NCBI GenBank assembly: GCA_035699705.1
Contig: DASSPI010000068.1
Coordinates: 1 to 10,732, forward strand
Length of the DNA stretch: 10,732 nucleotides
Source: CANKHA01 sp035699705
Lineage (GTDB): Bacteria > Pseudomonadota > Alphaproteobacteria > Rhizobiales > Xanthobacteraceae
Reading direction: 5' to 3'
The notes under the pieces were generated by a model. It did not search any database and was not told the DNA's origin. It worked only from the letters and a program-made list of their open reading frames with translations. Made by a program: the position numbers and the translations under genes. Shown here piece after piece: positions 1 to 6,690 of this stretch; within the stretch, counting starts at the first letter, position 1, and each line of letters begins with the position of its first letter.

Positions 1-448
1 CTTCAGCATCGACGATCATGACGGAACAAAAGATATCGACCGAGGTGGCAAAGATTTCCGCCTGTCCCTGGTTGATAGCTTCGCCCGGGCTCAGGACCGC
101 GTCTTCGAAGAACATCCTTGTGAAGTGCGTTGACAGCGTCCTGGTGCGATTGGGCGCGATGGTGACGGTCCGTTCCCCGGCGATGACGCCGTTAAAATCC
201 CGCACGCGGATGCGCAATGTTTCATTCACCGCGCTGCCGCTGGTGCAGTGAAACGACGTTGCCCGTCCCCTTTCGGGCCCGCCGCCGTTGTCGCTCACGC
301 CGGAGAGGCGATAAATCCGTTGCAGCGGATCTCCTACGGCTTTTGGCGCCTCGGGCGCGGCGCCCTCCGGATGCGATCGTTGGGCCTGTGCGGGCAGGAT
401 CGCCGCGAGCAGCGCCACGGCCACGATAGAAGCTGATATCGATTTCAT
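1..448 (-). CDS. Exported small protein of unknown function (partial, C-terminus outside window)
   Basis: The frame is open from an ATG at 448 to the left edge, giving 149 residues with no stop, so the C-terminus is missing. Residues 1-22 look like a Sec signal peptide: a lysine at position 2, a hydrophobic core at about 8-18, and an AQA cleavage site after residue 22. After a Pro/Ala/Glu-rich linker (about 27-40) comes a beta-rich domain. It contains the only two cysteines, C68 (in FHCTSGS) and C141 (in IFCSVM), which could form a disulfide in the periplasm. A GAGAGG ribosome binding site lies 6 bases before the ATG. The domain recalls short periplasmic proteins of Rhizobiales with one Cys near the start, a run like LRIRVRDFNG, and a closing Cys in the last strand. 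That is memory of sequence style only and no function is known to me. It follows uvrD on the same strand across a 190-base gap and probably has its own promoter. Confidence 0.78.
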   Translation of the reverse strand, partial: MKSISASIVAVALLAAILPAQAQRSHPEGAAPEAPKAVGDPLQRIYRLSGVSDNGGGPERGRATSFHCTSGSAVNETLRIRVRDFNGVIAGERTVTIAPNRTRTLSTHFTRMFFEDAVLSPGEAINQGQAEIFATSVDIFCSVMIVDAE

Positions 449-596
449 GATAAGCCTCTCGAGAAAGGTGCGCGGACGATTCCGCATCGAATAATCTCCG
501 AGGTGCTGGCGCTCCCGTCCAGCGGAATTTTTTGCATCCCGCCGCGCGCCATTCAGGAACTAGTCGGCGACATTTTGGTTATGAGCTTTCCGCATC

Positions 597-629
597 GCGC
601 CTCGCGTCAGCCGCCTGGCGGCGAGGCTG
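597..629 (-). terminator. Possible weak hairpin after uvrD
   Basis: Ten bases past the uvrD stop lies a GC-rich inverted repeat. GCCTCGC (599-605) pairs with GCGAGGC (621-627), or alternatively CAGCC (608-612) pairs with GGCTG (625-629). The minus-strand sequence after it (ACGCGAGG) has no T run. It is therefore not a standard intrinsic terminator and may only protect the 3' end of the transcript or mean nothing. Confidence 0.22.
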
Positions 630-638
630 AACAAAAAT

Positions 639-3221
639 TCAGATTCGCTCGACGAATGAATCCACCACGCGCTTTTCGCCGGCCTTGTCGAAGGCGATGG
701 TGAGCTTGTTGCCGTCCACCGCCACCACATTGCCGTTGCCGAATTTCTGGTGGAACACGCGGTCGCCCACGCCGAATTCCGACACCGTACCGGTGGATTT
801 CGCCACAAGCTCGCCCTCGATCGTGAGCGGCGGGCGGGAATAGCCGCCGCGCGGCTCGGAAAAGCCGCCGCGCTGGTCCTCGTTCGAGCGGGCATTGCGC
901 GCGCGAGCGGCCTGCGCGCGCTGCCAGCCCGGCGTGCCGTAGCTCGAGCCGAAGCTTGCCATCTCGTCGAAGCGCGAGGGACCGTAGCCGCTCATGCCGA
1001 AGCCGCCGCCCTTGCTCTCGGTTACTTCCACATGATCCTCGGGCAGCTCGTCGAGGAAGCGCGAGGGAATATTGCTCGACCAGGTGCCATGCATGCGCCG
1101 GTTGGTGGCGAAATAAATCTTCGCCCGCTTGCGTGCGCGCGTTAAGCCCACATGGCCGAGGCGGCGCTCTTCCTCCAGCCCGGCGCGGCCCTGATCATCA
1201 AGCGCGCGCTGATTGGGAAAGATGCCTTCCTCCCAGCCGGGCAGGAACACGGTGTCGAATTCCAATCCCTTGGCGGCGTGCAAGGTCATGATCGACACGC
1301 TGTCGACGCCTTCGCCCTTGTCGGTGTCCATAACCAGCGAAATGTGTTCGAGGAAGCCCTGCAGGTTCTCGAACTCCTCCATGGAGCGCACCAGCTCCTT
1401 CAGGTTTTCCAGCCGGCCGGCCGCGTCCGCGGAACGGTCCTTCTGCCACATCTCGGTATAGCCGCTCTCGTCCAGCACGATCTCAGCCAGCTCGCTGTGG
1501 GGCAGGGCATCCTTCTGCACGCGCCAGCGGTCAAAGCATTCCAGCACGCCTTTCAGCGCGTTGCGCGGCTTCGGCTTCAGCTCGTCGGTCTCGACCACCG
1601 CGAGGGCGGCGTCGGTGAGCGGCACACGGTTCTTGCGCGCATAATCGTGCAGCAATTGCACGGTGGCGTCGCCCAGTCCGCGCTTGGGCACATTCACGAT
1701 GCGCTCGAAGGCGAGGTCATCGGCGGGGGAATTGATCACGCGCAGATAAGCCAGCGCGTCGCGGATTTCGGCGCGTTCATAAAAGCGCGGGCCGCCGATC
1801 ACGCGATAGGGCAGGCCAAGCGTGATGAAGCGGTCTTCGAATTCGCGCATCTGGAACGAAGCGCGCACCAGAATGGCGATCTCGTCGAGCTTGTGCTTCT
1901 TGCGCTGGAGCTGCTCGATCTCCTCGCCGACTTCGCGGGCCTCTTCTTCCGAATCCCAGGCGCCGGTGACGGTGACTTTCTCGCCCGGCACGTCTTCGGT
2001 GCGCAGGGTTTTTCCGAGCCGGCCCTGGTTATGCGAGATCAGATGCGAGGCGGCAGCGAGGATGTGCCCGGTGGAGCGGTAGTTGCGCTCCAGCCGAATG
2101 ACCTTGGCGCCGGGGAAGTCATGGTCGAAGCGCAGGATGTTGTCCACCTCCGCCCCGCGCCAGCCATAGATCGACTGGTCGTCGTCGCCGACGCAGCAGA
2201 TGTTTTTCTGCGCGCGCGAGTGAGTAGAAGCGATGGCCGCGTTTCCCCTTTCCCCTTGGGGGAGAGGGTGCCGGGCAGCCGCAGGCTGCGAGGCGGGTGA
2301 GGGGGCAAAGGTATCGGCTAGCTCCACCCCCTCACCCGGCTCAGACTCGCTCCGCTCGACTTCGCCACCCTCTCCCGCGAGGGGAGAGGGGATAGAAGGC
2401 GCGGCTGCGGGCTGCGATTGTCCCAGCAAGCGCAGCCAGAGATACTGCGCGACGTTGGTGTCCTGATATTCGTCCACCAGGATGTATTTGAAGCGGTCCT
2501 GATACTGCCGCAGCACGCCGGGGTGCCGGCGGAACAGGCGGATATTCTCCAGCAGGAGGTCGCCGAAATCCGCCGCGTTCAAGACCTTCAGCCGTTCCTG
2601 ATAGGCGATGTAGAATTTCTTGCCCTTGCCGCCGGCGAAGCTCGCAGCCTCTCCGGCGGGAACCTGGTCGGGCGTCAGCCCGCGGTTCTTCCAGCCGTCG
2701 ATCAGCAGCGCCAGCACGCGCGCGGGCCAGCGCTTCTCGTCGATATTCTCCGCTTCCAGCAACTGCTTCATCAGCCGGATCTGGTCGTCCACGCCGAGGA
2801 TGGTGAAGTCGGGCTTCAGCCCCACCAGTTCGGCATGGCGGCGCAAAATCTTCACGCCGATGGAGTGAAAGGTGCCGAGCCAGGGCATGCCCTCGACCAC
2901 CTGGCCGACCATCTTGCCGACGCGCTCCTTCATCTCGCGCGCCGCCTTGTTGGTGAAGGTGACGCTGAGGATTTCGCCCGGCCGCGCCCGGCCGGTGGCG
3001 AGGATATGGGCGATGCGGGTGGTCAGTACCCGGGTCTTGCCGGTGCCCGCGCCGGCCAGGACCAGCACCGGCCCGTCCAGGCTTTCCACCGCTTCGCGCT
3101 GCTCGGGATTGAGGTCGGCGAGATAGGCGCGCGGCCCGGGCATGGCGCGCGCGGCAATGCCGCCCGCCTTTAAGCCAGGCAAGTCATTGTCTTCAGAAGA
3201 GATTTTTACCGGTTCGGCCAT
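639..3221 (-). CDS. uvrD: ATP-dependent DNA helicase UvrD/PcrA
   Basis: Superfamily 1A 3'-5' helicase that unwinds DNA in nucleotide excision and mismatch repair. All core motifs are present: Walker A AGAGTGKT (56-63), motif Ia TFTNKAAREMKER (88-100), TFHS (117-120), motif II VDEYQDTN (249-256), motif III with VGDDDQSIYGWRGA (344-357), motif IV LERNYRST (377-384), motif V TLHAAKGLEFDTVFLP (646-661) and motif VI RRLGHVGLTRARK (686-698). Residues about 819-860 form the small Tudor-like C-terminal domain of PcrA/UvrD, known to contact RNA polymerase. At 860 residues it is longer than usual. The excess is a stretch of about 70 residues (268-338) between motifs II and III, low in complexity and encoded by a palindromic repeat (see 2242-2393). 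The ATG has an AAGGA site 4 bases upstream. Residues 1-30 are a poorly conserved leader, so a later start cannot be excluded. No motif is lost, so the protein is probably active. Confidence 0.96.
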   Translation of the reverse strand: MAEPVKISSEDNDLPGLKAGGIAARAMPGPRAYLADLNPEQREAVESLDGPVLVLAGAGTGKTRVLTTRIAHILATGRARPGEILSVTFTNKAAREMKERVGKMVGQVVEGMPWLGTFHSIGVKILRRHAELVGLKPDFTILGVDDQIRLMKQLLEAENIDEKRWPARVLALLIDGWKNRGLTPDQVPAGEAASFAGGKGKKFYIAYQERLKVLNAADFGDLLLENIRLFRRHPGVLRQYQDRFKYILVDEYQDTNVAQYLWLRLLGQSQPAAAPSIPSPLAGEGGEVERSESEPGEGVELADTFAPSPASQPAAARHPLPQGERGNAAIASTHSRAQKNICCVGDDDQSIYGWRGAEVDNILRFDHDFPGAKVIRLERNYRSTGHILAAASHLISHNQGRLGKTLRTEDVPGEKVTVTGAWDSEEEAREVGEEIEQLQRKKHKLDEIAILVRASFQMREFEDRFITLGLPYRVIGGPRFYERAEIRDALAYLRVINSPADDLAFERIVNVPKRGLGDATVQLLHDYARKNRVPLTDAALAVVETDELKPKPRNALKGVLECFDRWRVQKDALPHSELAEIVLDESGYTEMWQKDRSADAAGRLENLKELVRSMEEFENLQGFLEHISLVMDTDKGEGVDSVSIMTLHAAKGLEFDTVFLPGWEEGIFPNQRALDDQGRAGLEEERRLGHVGLTRARKRAKIYFATNRRMHGTWSSNIPSRFLDELPEDHVEVTESKGGGFGMSGYGPSRFDEMASFGSSYGTPGWQRAQAARARNARSNEDQRGGFSEPRGGYSRPPLTIEGELVAKSTGTVSEFGVGDRVFHQKFGNGNVVAVDGNKLTIAFDKAGEKRVVDSFVERI
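2242..2393. repeat. Double inverted palindromic repeat inside uvrD
   Basis: Two similar elements face each other. The outer arms, near 2245-2268 (CCCCTTTCCCC then GGGGGAGAGGG) and 2368-2391 (CCCTCTCCC then GGGGAGAGGGG), are imperfect inverted copies, and each can also form its own hairpin. The inner arms GGGTGAGGGGG (2295-2305) and CCCCCTCACCC (2327-2337) are an exact 11-base inverted repeat with a 21-base loop. The right element, read on the minus strand, also carries the GAAGTCGAGCGGAGCGAGTC block typical of a short repeat widespread between genes in Rhizobiales. Here it is translated in frame as part of UvrD, giving runs such as PSPLAGEGGEV and PLPQGERG. A TAGAAG hexamer occurs on both sides (2225-2230 and 2393-2398), perhaps a worn target duplication, though chance is possible. 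Confidence 0.88.
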
Positions 3222-3241
3222 GAAATCCTTGTTATCCGGCT

Positions 3242-3288
3242 CGCGCGATCAGCAAAAGTGGGTACCGGTTTTGCGCCCGGATCGCGCG
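3242..3288. repeat. Rhizobiales-type palindromic repeat, copy A
   Basis: A compact palindrome in the uvrD leader region. The outer arms CGCGCGATC (3242-3250) and GATCGCGCG (3280-3288) match perfectly. Inner arms GCAAAA (3252-3257) and TTTTGC (3269-3274) flank a GTGGGTACCGG centre. The AAGTGGGTACCGGTTT core is one I know as very common between genes in Rhizobiales genomes. It lies 21 to 67 bases upstream of the uvrD ATG, so it may be transcribed as part of the 5' leader. Confidence 0.8.
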
Positions 3289-3310
3289 CCCATTCAATAA
3301 GTTGGCGCAC

Positions 3311-3353
3311 AATCTTATCGGAGAAACCGGTGCCCACTTCGCCGGATTATGCG
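3311..3353. repeat. Rhizobiales-type palindromic repeat, copy B (inverted)
   Basis: A degenerate second copy in opposite orientation. AAACCGGTGCCCACTT (3324-3339) is the reverse complement of the core of copy A (3256-3271) at 15 of 16 positions. Its local arms CGGAGAA (3319-3325) and TTCGCCG (3338-3344) pair with one mismatch. Copies A and B can also pair with each other, so the 260-base gap between uvrD and the next gene is largely repeat. The rest of that gap (about 3360-3481) shows nothing I can name beyond a tandem TGCGGTC doublet near 3455. Confidence 0.65.
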
Positions 3354-3481
3354 CCGGCCAGATGCAAACTACCTATCGCATGTAAGGGCGATTCTTCACG
3401 TTAAACATGGCGATGGTGGCAAGAGAATGGGAGGGGCAATCCGCCAGGCAACCTGCGGTCTGCGGTCTCTAGCGGGGGGCG

Positions 3482-4669
3482 TCACGCCGAGAGGAAGCTT
3501 TCGATCTCCCCGATCAACCTGGGCCACGCCGGTTCGTCGGCCAAGACGACGTGATTTTCGCTCTCCAGGGTCACCAGTTTCGCATGCGGGATCGATCGGG
3601 CCATCAGCAAGCCTTGGTCGATGGAAGCCACATTATCGTGCCGGCAGTGGATCACCAGCGTCGGCACTTGCACCTTCGGCAAGAGGCTCGTCACGTCAAT
3701 ATTATCGCATGCATTGCGAATGCGGACGGCATTTTCCGCCGACGTCGTGATGCGCTGCAAATCGACGAGCCACTTGATCTGCTGTGGCGATCCATTCGGC
3801 AGGAATACCGAACTGAAGGCTCTCATGAAGGCCGAATGCTCGTCCCCCCAGCCGTGCCGCATGATGGCGAGGAAGGCCTTTGCCATATCGGCCTCGCCCG
3901 GCGATCCGCGCTTGTTCCGTCCGGTGGCATAGCCGCCATAGAGGATCAGCTTGGAAACGCGCTCAGGGTGACGGACCGCATAGGCAATCGCCACCGCGGC
4001 GCCCTGCGAAATGCCGAGAAAGGCCGCCTGCTTCAGTTGCACGGCCTCAACAACGGTATCCAGATCGCGCACGAATGCATCGAATGAGATGTCCGCCACG
4101 TCGCGGTCGGCCAAACCGTTGCCCCGCCCGTCGTAGCGGATCAGGCGCCAACGTCCGGCGAGAAATTGCAGCAGCGGCGACCAAATCGGGCTCTCCCAAT
4201 CATATTCGAGATGGGTGAGCCAGTTGGCGATCTTGACCAGCGGCGGTCCGCTGCCGACGGCTGCCAGCGCGAGATTGACGCCGTCCGGAGTTCTGCAAAA
4301 ACTGATCTCCTGTTTTGCGGCCATGGCGGGCAGCGGCGGCGAGGCATCCGCCGGCATCTCCGCTTCCCGCACGCTGCCGACGAAACGCAGGCCCTTGCGC
4401 GAGACGGTGCGGATCAGCCGCTGTTCTTCGCCGCTGTCGCCAAGCGCGCGGCGCGCGGCGTTGATGCGCGTGCTGAGCGTGGAATCGGAGACGATGCGGC
4501 CGTTCCAGACATTCGCGATCAGGTCATCCTTGCTGACGACGCGATCACGGTTGTGCAGCAGGTGGAGAAGCAGGTCGAAGACCTGCGGCTCGACTGGGAC
4601 CAGCTGGCCCTTGCGGCGCAGTTCGCGGCGGTTCGCGTCCAGCACGGAATTTTCGAACAAGAACAGCAA
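3482..4669 (-). CDS. Winged-helix regulator fused to alpha/beta hydrolase
   Basis: This 395-residue fusion has two clear parts. Residues 1 to about 98 are an OmpR/PhoB-type winged helix: VPVEPQVFDLLLHLL, then the recognition region SKDDLIANVWNGRIVSDSTL and STRINAARRALGD, closing with the wing at TVSRKGLRFVG. After a Pro/Ala linker (about 103-118), residues 120-395 form an alpha/beta hydrolase. The nucleophile elbow GISQGA gives Ser221, with Asp345 (HCRHDN) and His373 (ENHVV) completing a plausible triad. There is no receiver domain, signal peptide or membrane segment, so this looks like a soluble one-component regulator whose hydrolase domain binds or cleaves the signal. The start is TTG at 4669, with GGAGG 7 bases upstream, and the winged-helix first strand begins at once. 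Such fusions are frequent in Rhizobiales, but I know of no settled ligand. The divergent region upstream carries candidate operators. Whether it activates, represses or acts mainly as an enzyme cannot be told from the sequence. Confidence 0.9.
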   Translation of the reverse strand: MLFLFENSVLDANRRELRRKGQLVPVEPQVFDLLLHLLHNRDRVVSKDDLIANVWNGRIVSDSTLSTRINAARRALGDSGEEQRLIRTVSRKGLRFVGSVREAEMPADASPPLPAMAAKQEISFCRTPDGVNLALAAVGSGPPLVKIANWLTHLEYDWESPIWSPLLQFLAGRWRLIRYDGRGNGLADRDVADISFDAFVRDLDTVVEAVQLKQAAFLGISQGAAVAIAYAVRHPERVSKLILYGGYATGRNKRGSPGEADMAKAFLAIMRHGWGDEHSAFMRAFSSVFLPNGSPQQIKWLVDLQRITTSAENAVRIRNACDNIDVTSLLPKVQVPTLVIHCRHDNVASIDQGLLMARSIPHAKLVTLESENHVVLADEPAWPRLIGEIESFLSA

Positions 4670-4676
4670 GGCAGGG

Positions 4677-4681
4677 CCTCC
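4677..4681 (-). promoter_or_regulatory. Ribosome binding site selecting the TTG start
   Basis: GGAGG on the minus strand, 7 bases before the TTG at 4669-4667. I see no in-frame ATG in the bases just upstream, and the next candidate start (GTG, codon 9) would remove the first strand of the winged helix. Confidence 0.7.
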
Positions 4682-4704
4682 GCTCGGTGAACCCCGAGAT
4701 TAGC

Positions 4705-4714
4705 GCAAATTTGC
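4705..4714. promoter_or_regulatory. 10-base palindrome upstream of the regulator-hydrolase gene
   Basis: GCAAATTTGC is a perfect palindrome starting 36 bases upstream of the TTG start, in a locally AT-rich stretch. Next to it on the gene side the minus strand reads TAATCT (4697-4702), a weak -10 candidate. It could be an operator overlapping the promoter. A palindrome of this length could also arise by chance. Confidence 0.3.
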
Positions 4715-4736
4715 CCGAAAACGTGCGACTCGAAAA

Positions 4737-4769
4737 TCAAGCTCGTCTCAAGCGAAACTCAAGGCCGTC
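4737..4769. promoter_or_regulatory. Three 11-base direct repeats (TCAAG boxes), candidate operator
   Basis: TCAAG begins at 4737, 4748 and 4759, exactly 11 bases apart (CTTGA on the minus strand). The last two boxes extend to CTCAAG. Tandem direct repeats with an 11-base period are the known binding pattern of PhoB-type winged-helix domains, which bind head to tail along one face of the helix. The adjacent gene encodes such a domain, and the array lies 68 to 100 bases upstream of its start, between it and the divergent small gene. Binding and autoregulation are inferred. Confidence 0.45.
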
Positions 4770-4886
4770 TAAAAGCCAGCCGTTGGCTTACCTGCCAAGG
4801 TCAACCGAGGTGCTGGGTGAACGATGGAGACGGCTATGCGGAATCGTGACGGTGGGAAACAGGTGGCGGACAATGGCGGCCACTTC

Positions 4887-4892
4887 GAGGGA
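4887..4892 (+). promoter_or_regulatory. Ribosome binding site for the small IDYDFY gene
   Basis: GAGGGA lies 6 bases before the ATG at 4899. The two upstream in-frame ATGs have weaker sites (GGTGA before 4824; GGAG 5 bases before 4836), which is why the shorter reading is preferred. Confidence 0.45.
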
Positions 4893-4898
4893 TGGTGC

Positions 4899-5114
4899 AT
4901 GGGAGTCGAATTACAGAACGTCCGACGGTTGGGCGATGGGTCAATAGACTACGATTTCTACGAGCGGCGTGCGCGGCAGCTGCGGTCCCAATGCTTGGCT
5001 GAAATGCTGGCGTCAGCTTGGCGCGGCTTGCTTATTCTCGTTAAATTGACGCGAACTAGGCTCAGACAAGCGGACGCGGGCGGCCGGCGGTTCGTTGCTC
5101 AGGCGCGGCGGTAA
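4899..5114 (+). CDS. Small conserved-looking protein with IDYDFY motif
   Basis: A 71-residue product with a patterned N-terminal half: VRRLGDGSIDYDFYERRARQLRSQ (residues 8-31, motif IDYDFY at 16-21). This is followed by a short hydrophobic or amphipathic stretch AWRGLLILVKL (40-50) and a basic tail rich in Arg. The pattern of D-G-x-IDYDFY followed by RAxxLR recalls short uncharacterised alphaproteobacterial proteins, some of which I recall as the RSP_7527 group, though I cannot verify membership. The start at 4899 is chosen because GAGGGA (4887-4892) lies 6 bases before it and the motif region starts soon after. In-frame ATGs at 4824 and 4836 would add up to 25 residues that look unlike the family. 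It is transcribed away from the regulator-hydrolase gene and ends 53 bases before the FAD oxidase start, so those two may be co-transcribed. Function unknown. Confidence 0.55.
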   Translation: MGVELQNVRRLGDGSIDYDFYERRARQLRSQCLAEMLASAWRGLLILVKLTRTRLRQADAGGRRFVAQARR

Positions 5115-5160
5115 CCCGTGCTTTGTTGCACCGGCGGCGTTTCTGCTATCGTCGAAGATT

Positions 5161-5165
5161 GGAGG
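5161..5165 (+). promoter_or_regulatory. Ribosome binding site with ambiguous start choice
   Basis: GGAGG ends 2 bases before ATG 5168, unusually close, but 8 bases before TTG 5174, a normal spacing. Both codons are in the frame of the FAD oxidase. The choice changes the product by two residues only. Confidence 0.5.
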
Positions 5166-5167
5166 TC

Positions 5168-6583
5168 ATGAGGTTGCAGATCGGGCCGCAGACGCCGCGC
5201 GATGGCAAAGCGATCGAAGCGGTCGTGCGCGCGCTGCAAAGCCGCTTCGGCAACCGTGTGGTGACGTCGCTGGCCGTGCGCCAGCAGCATGCCCATACGC
5301 AAAGCTGGCTGGAGAACCAGCCGCCGGATGCGGTGGTATTTCCGCAAAACGGGGAAGAGGTGGCCGAGATCGTCAGGCTCTGCGCGGCGCAGCGCGTGCC
5401 GGTGATTTCCTTTGGCGCCGGCACCTCGCTGGAAGGCCATGTGAACGCGCCCTTCGGCGGTATCTGCATCGCTTTCCGCGACATGAACCGGGTCATCGCC
5501 GTGAATGCCGATGATCTCGACTGTGTGGTGGAGCCCGGCATCACCCGCAAACAGCTCAACGAGCATTTGCGCGACCAGGGACTGTTCTTCCCGATCGATC
5601 CCGGCGCCGACGCCTCGCTTGGCGGCATGGCGGCGACACGCTGCTCCGGCACCAATGCCGTGCGCTACGGCACGATGAAGGACAATGTGCTGGCGCTGAA
5701 GGTCGTGCTGGCGAATGGCGAGACCATCACTACGGCGCGGCGGGCAAAAAAATCCTCGGCCGGCTACGATCTCACGCGGCTGATGGTGGGTTCGGAGGGC
5801 ACGCTCGGGGTGATCACTGAAATTACGCTGAAACTGGCGGGAATTCCGGAGGCGGTGGCGGCCGGCATCTGTCCGTTTCCTTCCGTCGAAGCTGCCTGCA
5901 ACACGGCGATTGCCAGCATCCAGTCCGGCATTCCGGTCGCGCGCGTGGAACTGCTCGACGCGCTGCAGGTCAAAGCCTGCAACGCCTATTCCAAACTGAC
6001 GCTGCCCGAGCAGCCGATGCTGTTTGTGGAATTCCACGGCAGCGAAGCGCATGTGAAGGAACAATCGGAGAGCTTCGGCGCGATTGCGCAAGACTTCGGT
6101 GGCGGGCCGTTCGATTGGGCGACCAGGGCGGAGGACCGCACGCGGCTCTGGCAGGCGCGGCACGACGCCTATTGGGCCGGCCGCGCGCTGCGTTCCGGCG
6201 TGCAGGCCTTCGCTACCGATGTCTGCGTCCCGATCTCCCGGCTGGCGGAATGCGTCACTGCAACCCAGCGCGATCTCGCGCAAAGCGGGCTTATCGCGCC
6301 CATCCTCGGCCATGTCGGCGACGGCAATTTTCACGTCACCCTGCTGGTGGACATGGCCGACGCCGACGAGGTGGCGCGGGCCCGGGCGGTGTATGAGCGA
6401 ATGATCGAACGCGCGCTGGCGATGGACGGCACCTGCACCGGCGAGCACGGCGTCGGGCAGGGCAAGATGAAATACCTTCTTGCCGAGCACGGGCCGGCGG
6501 CGCTGGAGGCCATGCGGGCGCTGAAAGCCGCGCTCGATCCGCAGGGGATTCTCAACCCCGGAAAGATCGTCGCGGGCGGCTGA
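5168..6583 (+). CDS. FAD-binding oxidase of the D-lactate dehydrogenase/GlcD type
   Basis: The 471-residue product has an N-terminal FAD-binding domain of the VAO/p-cresol methylhydroxylase fold (about 30-225) and a C-terminal FAD-linked oxidase domain (about 226-469). Family signatures are SFGAGTSLEGHV (81-92), PGADASLGGMAATRCSG (145-161), GSEGTLGVIT (208-217), GHVGDGNFH (381-389), GEHGVGQGK (425-433) and LDPQGILNPGK (456-466). By analogy with D-2-hydroxyglutarate and D-lactate dehydrogenases, His382, His389 and Glu426 would bind the metal that holds a 2-hydroxyacid. It most likely oxidises D-lactate or a related 2-hydroxyacid and passes electrons to a quinone or cytochrome. I see no signal peptide or iron-sulfur cluster motif, and no glcE or glcF beside it, which favours a single-subunit D-lactate-type enzyme over glycolate oxidase. 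ATG 5168 is only 2 bases after GGAGG, so the TTG at 5174 in the same frame is a real alternative start. Confidence 0.92.
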   Translation: MRLQIGPQTPRDGKAIEAVVRALQSRFGNRVVTSLAVRQQHAHTQSWLENQPPDAVVFPQNGEEVAEIVRLCAAQRVPVISFGAGTSLEGHVNAPFGGICIAFRDMNRVIAVNADDLDCVVEPGITRKQLNEHLRDQGLFFPIDPGADASLGGMAATRCSGTNAVRYGTMKDNVLALKVVLANGETITTARRAKKSSAGYDLTRLMVGSEGTLGVITEITLKLAGIPEAVAAGICPFPSVEAACNTAIASIQSGIPVARVELLDALQVKACNAYSKLTLPEQPMLFVEFHGSEAHVKEQSESFGAIAQDFGGGPFDWATRAEDRTRLWQARHDAYWAGRALRSGVQAFATDVCVPISRLAECVTATQRDLAQSGLIAPILGHVGDGNFHVTLLVDMADADEVARARAVYERMIERALAMDGTCTGEHGVGQGKMKYLLAEHGPAALEAMRALKAALDPQGILNPGKIVAGG

Positions 6584-6690
6584 GAGCGGGGATTTAGCGG
6601 CCCAAATCTGTCGCGCCTGCGCCGGAATGCCTGTATATTGCGACATTCCTTAAGCCGGGGCGGTTAACTGGGCCAAGCTGGTCCTTTCGC

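Noticed and set aside
18..436. Short plus-strand frames at the left edge
   Set aside because: They lie opposite the exported protein gene, which has a signal peptide and ribosome binding site.
1152..2300. Plus-strand frame of 382 codons opposite uvrD
   Set aside because: Antisense to helicase motifs IV-VI and the repeat; composition is that of a reverse-complement shadow.
2242..2393. Insertion sequence or CRISPR unit
   Set aside because: No transposase, and only two inverted units rather than regularly spaced direct repeats. A short palindromic repeat element explains it.
5099..6646. Minus-strand open frame of 515 codons opposite the FAD oxidase
   Set aside because: It mirrors a gene with all family motifs on the plus strand. 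The product is rich in Arg, His and Gly with no recognisable domain, as expected for a shadow of GC-rich codons.
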